Shown here: positions 32,501 to 43,166 of the stretch, one piece after another
Layout of the letters: the number at the start of each line of letters is the position of its first letter
Position numbering within the stretch: position 1 is the stretch's first letter
Origin: Mastigamoeba balamuthi
Lineage: Eukaryota; Evosea; Mastigamoebida; Mastigamoebidae
Assembly: GCA_902651635.1 (NCBI GenBank)
Contig: CACRSC010000013.1
Coordinates: forward strand, 105,419 to 169,418
DNA: 64,000 bases
Direction of reading: 5' to 3'
Position numbers and translations under genes: made by a program
The notes under the pieces: generated by a model
Database searches by the model: none
What the model was told of the DNA's origin: nothing
The model's input: only the letters and a program-made list of their open reading frames with translations

Positions 32501-35062
32501 CTTCTGCTGGAGAGACCGTTGTGCTTTCAAGCCGATGCCCGTTTTGCTTTAACTCGGGATTGGTGGCAAGAGGGTTGGTGACGTTGGACTGACGACACGA
32601 TTGCGGTTCATTTTGCACGCTTCCACAGACGACAGGACAAACGCTGAGACCTTGGCAGCGCTGCCCCTGATCAGCGAGGCGCTGGCCATGCGGGACAAGT
32701 ACTTTGCCGCCACGCGGCCGGTTCAGGGCAGCAGGCACGCGTTCACGATGAAGGAGGGCTGCTTCGTCGTGTTCGAGTCGCCCGAGGTGCTCTGCGCCAA
32801 CGACCTGAGCGAAATCGCCACCATCTACTGCCCCACCTGCGCCAAGCACTTCTGCGCCCTCTGCTTCAACGTCCTGCACCGCTCCCCGGCGCTCTCCAGC
32901 CACGTCGGGACTCCCCACGACGGTCTGCAGTCCTCTCAATATCTTGGTTGATTTGCCGGGGGAGGGAAATCAGGAATGCCTGCGTTGCGTCACACGAATC
33001 CACCATATTATAGGAATTAGCCTCTGAGCTAGGCTGCCATGCCAAGCGACTGACTTCACGCTCGCAACAGAGGGGAAGCCGCTGTACGACAGCGTGCCGT
33101 TCGAGGAGTTTGTGGACGACTACCGCAAGCTGGTGTCGATCTGCAGCAACGGCCCCGTGCGGACGCTGTGTTGGTACCGCAACCACCTGCTGCAGGAGCG
33201 CTTCAACTTCCACGTGCTGGTCAACGAGCGCTCCGAGGACCGGGCTGTCGTCACGTCGGGTACGGACATGTACCGCGTGACCAAGGTCGACACGCACATA
33301 CACTTCAACCGGGCCATGACCTCTGTGCAGCTGCTCAACTTCATGAAGAAGGAGATCTCCTCGGACCGCTTCGTGCGCACGGCTCCACACGGGAGGCGGC
33401 CCGCTTCTGACCGCCACCACCCCAGAGGTTCACGTGGAAGAGCTTCATGGGGGAGGGCACGACGTCGCTCAAGGAGGTGTTCGCCAAGCTGGGCATCGAC
33501 AGGAGTACTCTGAACCTCGACAACCTCAACGTCACTGTACGCCACAGAGACCCCCTCCCAGTTGCGCGAGGCGGCGCTGAGACAGGGAGCAGGCAGGGGC
33601 GGACACGTACATGAGGTACGACACGTGGCTGGCCAAGTACTGCCCGTTTGGCAAGCCGCAGCTGCGCGAGCTGCTGCTCAAGTGGGACAACATGTGCGGG
33701 GGCTACTTCCTGGCCAAGCAGATCAAGGAGATCATCTTCGATGCCACCGTCAGGAGCCCCTCGCTCAAGATCGAGCTCCGCGTCTCCGTCCTCGGAAAGC
33801 ACGCCCCGAGCACCGGCCCTCGCGCAGGCAGTGGGATTGACTGTGGGCGCCCCTCTGCAGGGACATCGGGGAGTTTGAGCGGCTGGCAAAGTGGATTGCC
33901 AAGAACGAGCTCAACACCCCGGGCAACATGTGGCTCATCCAGGTGCCCAGGGTCTACTCGGTCGCCTTCAAGAGCAGGACGGTCAAGACATTCGAGGAGT
34001 TCCTCCGTAGTACGCATCAGTGGATAGGCTTTATTTGTCCAAAGCAATTGAGCATTGCTCTCCCCTTTTTTGCAGATCTGTTCTGGCCGCTGTTCGACGC
34101 GACGATGCATCCCGAGCAGCACCCAGAGCTCACCGACTTCATGAAACACATCGGGGGCTTCGACATGGTAGGGGACGAGGCTTCGTACGAGCCGTCGTTC
34201 AACACCAAGTGCGCCAGCACTCTCTGCACCATCTGCTTCATCATGTTCTGACACTTTCTCGAGGGTCCTGCCGCACGAGTGGTCGATGCCCGACGACCCA
34301 CCGTACGCGTACTGGTTCTATTACCTGTACTCGAACATCAGGTCGCTGAACCTCTTCAGGAGCGAGAAGGGCCTCAGTGCGCAAACGCCTAGCTTCCTTC
34401 CGCTAACCAAAGGCCGCTTCAAAGACACGTTCCAGTTTCGCCCTCACTGCGGAGAGAGCGGAGACGTCTTCCACCTGGCCGCCGCGTTCCTTACGGCGCA
34501 CCACATCAACGGGGGGAACACGCTCAAGGACAACCCTGCACTCTCGTACCTGTGAGCACAACACCGCACTCAACGCCGCCTGAGCTAGCACGCCCGCACA
34601 CACAGGTACTACCTGAAGCAGATGGGCGTCTCCATGTGCCCGCTGAGCTACTCGTCGGTGCTGCTCCAGTACAGGGACTCGCCGTTCCCGATCCTGTTCA
34701 AGCGGGGGCTGAACATCTGCCTGGGCACGGACAGCCCCCTGCACACGCACATGACCGACGAGCCCCTCGTCGAGGAGTACGCCATGGCCGCAGAGACGTG
34801 GAAGCTCTCGACAGCGGACCTCTGCGAGGTCTCGCGCAACAGCGTCCTCCAGAGCAGCTTCTCGGACCAGGAGAAGCTCGAGTGGCTGGGACCCGACTAC
34901 CTCGTGCCAGAAAAGCAGCGTAAGTCCTGCGCCTCGGGGCCCGCAACTCACACGCCGCGCGCAGAGACCTCGAAGACCAACGTGCCCAAGGCACGGCTGC
35001 TGTTCCGCAACGACTCGCTTCTGGACGAAATCGCTTTCCTGCACCAACAGCAGCACATCTGA
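29522..35062 (+). CDS. Double AMP deaminase: active-looking first module, degenerate second module
   Basis: About 24 short exons. Module 1 (29522-32339) has the AMP deaminase motifs: [17 protein letters not shown] split by an intron, [42 protein letters not shown] and [14 protein letters not shown], followed by [12 protein letters not shown] phase-1 splice over a 288-nt intron (32340-32628) leads to module 2: [24 protein letters not shown]-like [32 protein letters not shown], then INGGNTL and [11 protein letters not shown]. In module 2 the catalytic histidine of the NHG motif is glycine and the DD pair is DS, so it is probably inactive. A B-box-like zinc motif ([17 protein letters not shown]) lies in its N-terminal linker. 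Two introns start with GC (29888, 33799). A 31-nt micro-exon at 31890-31920 restores [10 protein letters not shown]. An alternative reading is two genes only about 20 bases apart. Confidence 0.75.
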
Positions 35063-35234
35063 CCAGACTTGCCCCACACTGTTCTCTGCAGCATTCCCCA
35101 AGCGGGACAGGACGCCCACGTACTGAAACGGAAGCAATGAAACCCTCTGATTAAGACGTGTAAGCGGACATCGAGCAGGGCTGTCCTCTTTGAGTGATTC
35201 ACTCCGGGTCCTGATGTATACGATTGGGCTGCTT

Positions 35235-37440
35235 TCAAGGCTGCTCGGGACCGAACTGGACCCTCGGGAACTTCCAGAGGGCAGGGAGGCCATCGTACTT
35301 GACCTTTGCCCAGCGGCCGGTGCCGAACTCCCACGCGGCCTGCTCCTCGTACTGCGGCGAGCTGATCATGTCGAACTTGAGCTCGCGGCCCATCTGGTAG
35401 TTGGTCGTCTTGGAGTCGGTCCCCCCGAACGCGTTGGGGCACATGGTCATCGTGCCCTGGTGCAGGCACTCGTCCGGGCGCAGGTCGTACCTGCTCAGGA
35501 TCGACTGCGCAGGGTCTCCGCTCGACGCGGGATCGGTCTGCCAGTTGTTGATGCGCATGAACTGCTGGAATTCCTTGTACGAGTCCACCGACGGCGCGTC
35601 ACGCTGGAAGATCCTCATGCGCGAGCAGTTCCAGTAGCTCCAGTAGTTGCACTGCGTCTCCTTGACCTGTGCATTCCGTCAGCACGGGGGGAGCGAAGGT
35701 GGTGGTGACTTCTGGGGGTGCTCGCCTTGTCGGGGTAGCCGGCCTTGTTGTAGATCCTCTCGAAGGCGGGGGTGTTGATCCCGGGCACATAGTGGTTCCG
35801 CACGAGCTCCTCTGTGCGGTCCCCGGCCTCGTAGTCGCCAGGCAGCTGCTCGACTGCCCACAGGAGGTCCTTCTCGGGCTTCTTCCCGGGCGTGAACTTG
35901 TTCAGGTCCAGAACGAACTGAGAGGCACACGTCAATGGTCATCAATGCTACGCCGAGGAGCACGCGGGAGAGCGCGCACGTATTGGTTGTTGTAGGTGCC
36001 CGAGTTCTCGCGGACGAAGTTTGTGGTCCACGAGCGGCCGTCGTGGGACATCTTGTTGGCGACTTGCACGCGGATCCAGCAGAAAACGCTGCGCGGCGTG
36101 CAGTGCAGGTCGTAGAGCGTAGTGTTCCACGTGTGGATCGTCGTCTCGAGCACCAGCAGCCCCGAGTCCATCATCCAGAAGTCGTCCATGCTGAGGCTGA
36201 GCCCCGGGTGGCTCGAGAACGTCGTCCTGCGCGACGCGCCCTGCACGCGCAGCGCAAAGTCGTAGTCCTTCATGATCCTGTTCATCTGGTTGTAGCCGCT
36301 CCACGTGTCCTGGGCGAACCACACGTCGCCCATGTCGTGCTTGAGGAACACGCTGGCCGTGCAGTGGTGGTGCGTGTCGTGCCACTGGTCGGGCATCGTG
36401 GCGTGCGTGGCGCCCATGCTGCCGTCGGCCTTGACGAAGCCCGCCAGGTCGTCCATGTCGCCGCCGCTCTGCAGCAGCCACCAGTCGACCTCTGTCACCG
36501 CGGGCTCGCCCTCGGCGCGCGCGCGCATGTAGCCCTCCATGATGCCGTCCGTGTGCGCCAGCACCCTCGCCACGTGCATCCACCACTCGTCGCTCGCCTT
36601 CTGCTCAAACGCCCCCGTGTCAGTACGGCTCGGCTGCCAGGCTGTCTGCCAGTCGAACGAGATCCTCATCCTATTCCCAAACAGACATTGACCACAAACC
36701 AAAAGTAAAACGTAGTACGTGCAAACAACTGCGGTCACGATTTTCAGTCGAAATTCAAACGCGGAAACCCCTTACAAATCTTGAAATAGACACCGCTAGG
36801 TCGCACATATCGAAGCACACATCAATCGAGTGACGTGGGCACCCACCCCCACACCCCACACCCCCCAACCCCCCTGCGGACCTTGGCGGCGGCCGAGGAG
36901 CGCGTGTAGTCGATGTTCTGCTGCACGTAGCGGACGAGGCCCGCGGGCCAGTCGTCGCCGCCCGCGCCGAGGTCCTCGACCTGGCCCTCCTTGTAGAGCC
37001 TGAAGTGCGATGCGATGCGCTCGTGCGTGAGGGCGCCCTCGGCCATGCCGGCGCAGCGCAGGGCCTCCTCGTCGGCGACGCCCGCGGCCTCTGCGTCGGC
37101 GTACACGTGCAGCCGCCCGAACCCCACGTCGAACAGCGAGTCGGTGAACGTGGCCCACGCGGCCATGCGCCTGCTGTACGGCGCCCCCACGTGCAGCTGC
37201 CCCCCGGTGGCCGTGGCGGTGAGCAGCGGCGGGACACGGAGGGGCCGCAAAACGAGTTTTTCCCCAACGCAGTGCAGTGCAGTTCTGTAAACCGCAACTG
37301 CACTGCTGTGCTGCTGAGAGAGGGAGGGGAGGGGAGCCCACCGTGTAGACACCGTTGGCGACGGTGCACCCGCACGTCGTGACAGGCGACGAGAGCGCGA
37401 GGGGCGCCAGAAGAAGCAGGGCGGGTAGAAGGCGACGCAT
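35235..37440 (-). CDS. Phospholipase B-like secreted/lysosomal hydrolase
   Basis: The ATG at 37440 starts a signal peptide (MRRLLPALLLLAPLALSS). After an intron of about 137 nt the protein gives AWATFTDSLFDVGF and AAG-like CAGMAEGALTHERI; after another of about 200 nt with an unresolved donor it gives EWWMHVARVLAHTDGIMEGY, HHHCTASVFLKHDMGDVWFA, QDTWSGYNQMNRIMKDYDF, ENSGTYNNQY|FVLDLNKF, LLWAVEQLPG, and a C-terminal PNAFGGTDSKTTNYQM. These are hallmarks of the phospholipase B-like (PLBD/laminin-like) family of N-terminal nucleophile hydrolases; the Cys of HHCTA is the expected nucleophile. Later exons are 36670-35980, 35917-35726 and 35666-35235. The last intron begins GCGAGC. The function expected is removal of fatty acids from phospholipids or a related amidase in lysosomes or secretions. 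Confidence 0.8.
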
Positions 37441-38134
37441 CACAGCAGCAGCCCACCACAGGCGGTTTTCTCCAATGCGAATGAATCTCGACGGATCTCG
37501 TTTCTTACTCCCCCTGAGATTTCGTGAGGTCATCGTGACCCCTGCTGATCAACCGGCACTACGACCAGCGCATCCATTTCCCCGCTGCAGAGCCGAGCTG
37601 GAGGTCGGGGGCAGCAGGCGGAACATGGAGGTCGACGAGGAAGGTCCTCTGCTTGAACTGCTGGCGCAGGACGCTGCTCGCATTGCCCCCAACAGGTCGC
37701 TTTGAGCTCTGCGAGGCATCCCACGGCCTGACGCAGGCAGCACAACGACAACGGCATCTCTACCGGCCTCTCACGCCGAAGGCGTCTGGATGACTGGACC
37801 AGAGGCGATGTCACGGTTGTCTTCGTTTGAACCTTTGCCAGAGGTTCAGAGGCCACTTCCGACAACAGTAATAGCAGTAAGGAGATTAATCATATTGATT
37901 AGGTGAGGGGGTGAGTTACTGAACAGTAACCTAGGGATACAGGATTGATATCCAAATCCTGGAACCCGTTACCCTTTGCTGAGTCTGGCCTTGACAGATT
38001 ACAAGGGCCAACAGGGCAAGTACAGTGCCCTCAACTGAGTAACATGGATAGGGAACGCACTGGCACAGATTCAAAGGGCGATCGTCAGTGGCGCAGTCGT
38101 CGAGGGTTGGGAGGTACCTACAGAGCCCGACGGA
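37441..38134. other. Intergenic, upstream of the phospholipase B-like gene
   Basis: No gene is supported. A small hairpin GTTACTG-AA-CAGTAAC lies near 37913-37930. Base composition drops from the GC-rich left side to a more balanced composition that continues to about 42.9 kb. Confidence 0.4.
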
Positions 38135-39184
38135 TTGGCACGGCATACAAGCAACGGCTCTCGTGAGCCTGGTGATGACTTGCTAGAGGTCAGAGTGGTC
38201 AATGGGAAAGAGGTTGTCTTTGTTGCACCTCTTGGAGCACCTCTCGAGTGGGTCCCTGCACATCTTCAACTCGTGGCTAATGAGAAGCCAATCATTCCTG
38301 ATAGCCCCCTGCAGAGCAAGCTATCCGATTTTGCTGGTGCTCCTGTAGCATTCAGTCGCACTTCGTCCTGGACGGTTATGCTGTGGATAACTGCGAATGG
38401 AAGGCTACTGGGTTCATGCATCATTCTTCGTGGTGATTCTGTGAAGAAGGAGATCATCCAAGCAGTTTCTGGTAACGACAGGCATGCAGTCACAGCCACA
38501 GAGAAGGCGACACAGATGGACGATACTCTGTACAATGATCTTGAGCAGATTCTGGAATGTCTCGGAGCCTCGTGAGCAAATCCCGGAATCGGGTTCTTCA
38601 ACGGTCATTTTACGAGGCTCCAGGTGAGGGTGTGTGACCTGCTTGCAAAGCACCACTGTTTCGGGTGTGTAATGCCCTCCAAGACCAGCATATTCCACCA
38701 AGTCAGAGACAACAGGCCCAATGCAGTGCTGGATAGAGAGTACCAGCGCTCGTATACGTCGAATGCAGGAGGAGTCAGGGCCAAGGGAGGAGCAACTAAG
38801 AAGCACAAAGTGTCGTGGCTTGATGCTGCCATAGTTGTTATTGGCGAGAATGCTGACATGCTGCAGGCAGGTTGGAGCTGTGTGGGCTTGCCTGGAGGAA
38901 GGGTCGACCCCTCAAAGTTCACAGCAGTGACTTATGTCGATGGAGGTCGTTTTCGTGACAGTACTCTACCAGAGGTTACCAATGTGTTTGTGCAGCAGGT
39001 TCTGGCACCTTCGAATCTGTGTCATCCTCACTGTGCCCCTGTTGAAGTGCCAAGGCCCTGTGGGCCGAACACTGCAATCACACAGGTGGTCGCAGAGCAA
39101 CAGGGGGGTCGCAACAGGCGCCCAGCGATGGCAACTGCTCTATGGATGCTGATGTGCACCCACCAGTGCCCAGACACTCTATAG
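38135..39184 (+). CDS. Unrecognised ORF pair, possibly one spliced gene
   Basis: Two frames in the same phase, 38135-38575 and 38624-39184. They are separated by a TGA that lies in a possible 45-nt intron (GTGAGCAAATC...ACGAG), which would join ECLGAS to LQVRVCDLLAKHHC. Notable stretches are LLEVRVVNGKEVVFVAPLGA, DRHAVTATEKATQMDDTL, RSYTSNAGGVRAKGGATKKH, VSWLDAAIVVIGENADML. There is no signal peptide or membrane segment. Codon use is less GC-biased than in neighbouring genes. I do not recognise a family; a remnant of a mobile element or a recent acquisition is possible but unproven. Confidence 0.35.
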
Positions 39185-39240
39185 TGGCATATTATCTGAG
39201 CTGAGCAGGAGATAATCCCAAGCACACGAAGCTGTATGCC

Positions 39241-39819
39241 ATGAGGACAGTCCCGAATACGGCACAGAGGAGGGCTGCACAACTCCACCATCTTCATCAC
39301 CAGCAAGCTGCTGAACCAGACATAGATGTAATCACAGTCGACGATGAAAACTTGAAAGAGAAGCCACAGCAGAGTTCGGGAAGGATATCCACTTTGAAAG
39401 GCCTGATTCTATTCGGGAACACAGCAAAGACATGGCTTTTGGAGAACGAGGAACGAGTGCACTGTGCAGAGGAGCACAAATGCCAGAGCCAAGCCGAACG
39501 TGACAGACTGTCCTTGGAGAATGCTCCCATCCACCTGCGACTCCTTCAGCTGGGTTATATCACAGAGGGTATGCACATGATGAAGGGGCATCTGAAGGAA
39601 TTCGCCCAGGCACACGAGCATGTTGCTGGTTGGAAATACCCAAGTTCTGGAAATCGCCCTGAGCAGATTGCTGCCATCAAGACCCTACTCGAAATGCAGC
39701 ACGATAACCCTGACGGTATCACATGGGTACAGTGCCAGAACGTAGCCCCTGCAGCTCCACAGTTGGATGGTGGTGATGCCTCTGATGACGAGGCAGACGA
39801 CAGCATGAGGGCTTCCTGA
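39241..39819 (+). CDS. Unrecognised ORF with helical content
   Basis: 192 codons: a His/Gln-rich start, IDVITVDDENLKEKPQ, then TWLLENEERVHCAEEHKCQS, HLRLLQLGYITEGMHMMKGH and an acidic end DASDDEADDSMRAS. It follows the 38.1-39.2 kb frames with the same moderate codon bias and could be a further exon of the same gene. No known motif. Confidence 0.3.
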   Translation: MRTVPNTAQRRAAQLHHLHHQQAAEPDIDVITVDDENLKEKPQQSSGRISTLKGLILFGNTAKTWLLENEERVHCAEEHKCQSQAERDRLSLENAPIHLRLLQLGYITEGMHMMKGHLKEFAQAHEHVAGWKYPSSGNRPEQIAAIKTLLEMQHDNPDGITWVQCQNVAPAAPQLDGGDASDDEADDSMRAS

Positions 39820-40160
39820 CACACACGGCCACACGTGGACATACACACACGCTCTATCAAAGCAGAACACTGCTCTCCTCTCTGTCCCTGCGATGCAGTG
39901 GTTAGGGCAATATTGGGTGAAGTCGTGGGCTGTGCTGATGGCGATTGAAGGAGGATGCCAGTTGCCTGCTGAGCTTGTCTTTGCAGGGCACCCACACAGG
40001 TGGGTGCGGCAAGCGACGTGCGCGGCAGCGGGCGTGGCATGGCGGTCTTGAGCATGTGTGTCGCATCGTGGACTGTGCTCTGCAGGTCGCCACCTTGGCG
40101 CGCATTATGACTGTGCTGATATGGTCTGAGCTGCACAGCCACTGGCATACCTGGCTGTGA
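39820..40160. other. Gap with no recognised feature
   Basis: CA-rich stretch (ACACACACGGCCACACG) near 39822, otherwise nothing supported. Confidence 0.3.
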
Positions 40161-40880
40161 GTGGCGCTTGTGGTGGCACACACGGGGCATGGGGTTGTGG
40201 CACACGTGCCTCGTGAGGTACCCGAGGTCGTGTGCGTGATCGGGTCTGCGAGCGCATGTGTGGTGCACGGTGGAGGAGCAGCAGACGGGCTGGGCCGCGC
40301 CATCATGCTCGGGTCGTCAGGCTGCGCCCTTGAGTACGACACAGGTGCTGACGCCTGGCTCGAGCTGGCCCCGTGCCCCACAGAGTGCGAGAGCGCTGCT
40401 GTGGCCGAGCTCGAGGGCAGGGTCGTGGCCATTGGGAGCGGAGGGCACGGGCATGCACTGGGCAGCGTCGCCGAGGCCTACGACCCACACGAGGGCTCGT
40501 GGCAGCACCTCAGGAAGCTGCGGGCTCGCGCAAGTGTGTCGAGGAGTGCGTCTGTGTGGTACGACCCGAGGGCTGGGCGGTGGGAGGAGCTAGTGCCGAT
40601 GCTGGGGCCCAAGTATGGTCTCACATGCGCAGAGGTCGTGGGGTCCCTATGGACGTTCGGGGGGCTGCAGGACGAGAAGTTCCTGGCAGAGTCCGAGCGG
40701 TATGACGCCGCACCGGTGCACTGCTGGGGGTTTGCCCCACTGCACGTGGCAGCACACAACGGCACGGCGGCCATCGAGGCAGTGCTCACGGTGGCACTGC
40801 AGGGCCTGCCTCTTGCCCGTGTGAGGTTGTCGTGTGCTGCCACCATTGGGACCACCGAGCGTGAGACAACGAGAGGCTGA
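40161..40880 (+). pseudogene. Kelch-like fragment with an ankyrin-like tail
   Basis: The frame contains kelch-type blades: EYDTGADAWLELAPCP, AVAELEGRVVAIGSG, AEAYDPHEGSWQHLRKL, VWYDPRAGRWEELVPM and EVVGSLWTFGG. The blade around RASVSRSASVWYDP lacks the usual Gly-Gly and is shortened. After the last blade the frame reads APLHVAAHNGTAAIEAVL, an ankyrin-like repeat. There are too few blades for a propeller and no clear start, so a gene fragment is more likely than a working gene. It lies just upstream of the decayed M60 copy. Confidence 0.4.
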
Positions 40881-41019
40881 TGGGTCACTACCTGTGGCAT
40901 GTGCTCCTGTGCGCCTATCTGCACAGCGTGTGCTCGTGTCCTGTCGCGGGGATGATACATGAGCTCGCGCGATTGTGTTCTCGGGAGTTGAGCAGCAGGA
41001 GCGGCCATTCTCGATGCTC

Positions 41020-41998
41020 CCCTGCCTTTGGTGCACCACTGGTGAGAAAGCCTTATCTCTGGGGTGCCCAGCAGCTACCCCATCAGCAGATCGCCCAGCA
41101 CACTGGTCCTCTTCTTCCCCAATGCCATCTTGCTGGCAGTTGACAACAGTGGCAGGACTGTCACTGCTGCTGCAATGTACGACACGTTTAAGATGTGCTT
41201 CTTCAGCCACAGTGACTGCATCTCAAAGGGTTCAAGCTGCCTGGGCATCCGAGCCCTGATACAGTTTCCTAACCTCTCAGGGGCAGAGAAAAGTAAACAG
41301 AGCTTCAGGCTCATTACCAACTGCATCAGCTGAATGAAGATGGGCAGGTCATCACTTGTCTGCTTGCTAATCAGCCTTGACACGGAGATGCAGAGGGAGG
41401 CCGTTAAGGCCATGGACTGCACGTCGACGACCTCTGGGGGCCTCACACAGAGCGCACTCTCAGGCATTGATGTCCTCTTTCTCAACTCCGAGGACCTCAA
41501 CAACAACAGTGCCCACACCTTCCAGAACATCGAGGCTGTGCACTCATTCATCAGGAGCAGGTCACTGGTCGTCAGTGGGCTGGGCTGGTACTGGACCACC
41601 TACAGGAATCCAGTCCTCTTGATGCACCCCACCAATCTTCTGCTGTCCCCCTGCAGTCTCGCCATCACCGATGATATCACGAGCCTGGACAACAGGGTAA
41701 CAGTGCAGCAGAACACCGGGTTTAGTGAGGACAGGACCAACCTGTGGTTGCATTTGACACCATCAAGACCATCAGACCCAGGACCACAGCGCAACGACCA
41801 CATTGGCCTTTGTGGGCTCTCAGCTGGTACTCTCTTCTTGCTGTCAACACATCCTTCACACGTTCCCTTCCAGGCATTCCTGAAGAAGTGCTTCACATTC
41901 AGCCTTGATGATGATTGTCTGGTGTCGCTGCACCAGGAGACTTCCAGTGCATTCTCTGCTGCCTGCTCCTCACTTCTTGACCAAAGTGGGAATTGTAG
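41020..41998 (+). pseudogene. Decayed M60/TCAF-like gene (5' half)
   Basis: Matches exons 1-3 of the M60 array: PSSYPISRSPSTLVLFFPNA, GRTVTAAAMYD, FFSHSDCISKG, then MGRSSLVCLL, CTSTTSGGLTQSALSGIDVL, SLVVSGLGWYWTTYRNPVLL and FLKKCFTFSLDDD. The signal peptide is destroyed, exon 2 is interrupted, and similarity stops in exon 3 at about 41.99 kb before the HExxH motif. The many transition-type substitutions show it is older than any of the intact paralogues. Confidence 0.75.
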
Positions 41999-43166
41999 CA
42001 TGAATGTCTCCTATATGGTGCATGTGCATTAAGAACAGACATACAGGTTGGAAATGTGGTAAAAACAGATGTGGAGAGTTGTGACATCTTTGTCTTGGTT
42101 GTCTCTCCCTTGGAGACCTGTTCCCCACAAGGGGGCCAGTGAGTGCCGAAGACTCTCTCCAGTGGGTGCGTGGTGGAGGGATGCCCAAGACGAATCCAGG
42201 TGCCGAGTCTGACTATGAAACTGAAGGGAGTGTCTTATAACTGGTTTGCGATAATTGGTCTTTTCAGCCCGGTTTTGTCAGACAACTTGTCTTTAAAATG
42301 TGGCAGAAGATGGGGGATATCTGAATCCACCAACTTCTGATTCTTATGGGCAGGCTGCCTCAAAACAAGGCTGGAAAAGCCAATCTTTCGAATACTACCA
42401 TTGTTTTTACCAGTTGTAAAACGTATGAGTGGGAGAGAGCCACCAAATGATAAACACTATGACCAACACCTCGACATGATGCCACGTGAGATATGAACTT
42501 CAGCGCGTGCCAAGAGCGGGTGCTTATCGTGCCAAAAGCACAAAGGTGCAGGACAAAGCAGAGGGTTCCATTCTGTTCAGTCAGATGGGTTCTCCGAGGT
42601 TTTCCACTGAAGATATTCAGAGCCAGAGCTTTTCGCTGTCCCCAGCAGACACCACGCATACTGTCGTACGGAGCAGAGAATGCCCCCGCGATGGGTAAGA
42701 CTGGGGAACCGATCTCCTCTTACATTCTTCCTTATTCTTGAGAAAATGAAGAATATGAGCATCGTCGAATGTGTGAGGGCAACCCCAACCTCTCGCTGTG
42801 AGCCCTTATGGGAAGTCACATCGATTGTATAGCAACCATGACGCAGTAGTTTGCACGTGGGACTGAGAAAAATACCGGAACAATAAGGAAACCGTTTTCC
42901 CACGTAAGTGTGCTGCGCGCCTATTCTGAAACTGCACCTTCTCCGCGGACGCGGTCCGCGCAATCCCTGTCCGCGCAGTCGCAAACGCAGCGCCCGATCC
43001 AGCCCAACCGCAGGTCGAGTGGGTAAGTTCACTTTTGCCCGCAGAAAAGACGTGTGCATCCCCGCACCCGGAAGATCCGTGCGAGTACTAGGTGTACAGT
43101 TACCTGACACACACAAAACAGCAACACCCCCTTTCAGTTAATTAACACCCTCTAACACACCTCCAA
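41999..43166. other. Upstream region of M60 gene 1
   Basis: Moderate-GC sequence without a supported gene. It ends in the gene-1 promoter with the array motif at 43033-43054. CCGCGGACGCGGTCCGCG near 42945 is a small palindrome. Confidence 0.35.
43033..43054 (+). promoter_or_regulatory. Array upstream motif, M60 gene 1
   Basis: TTTTGCCCGCAGAAAAGACG, 132 bases before the ATG. It is the most diverged member in its right half (GACGTG in place of TACGTCA). Confidence 0.5.

Noticed and set aside
32340-32628. Gene boundary between the two AMP deaminase modules
   Set aside because: Considered because the unspliced frame stops at 32581 and an ATG follows at 32601. The phase-compatible splice and the placement of the second module's N-terminal region before the intron favour one gene, but this remains open.
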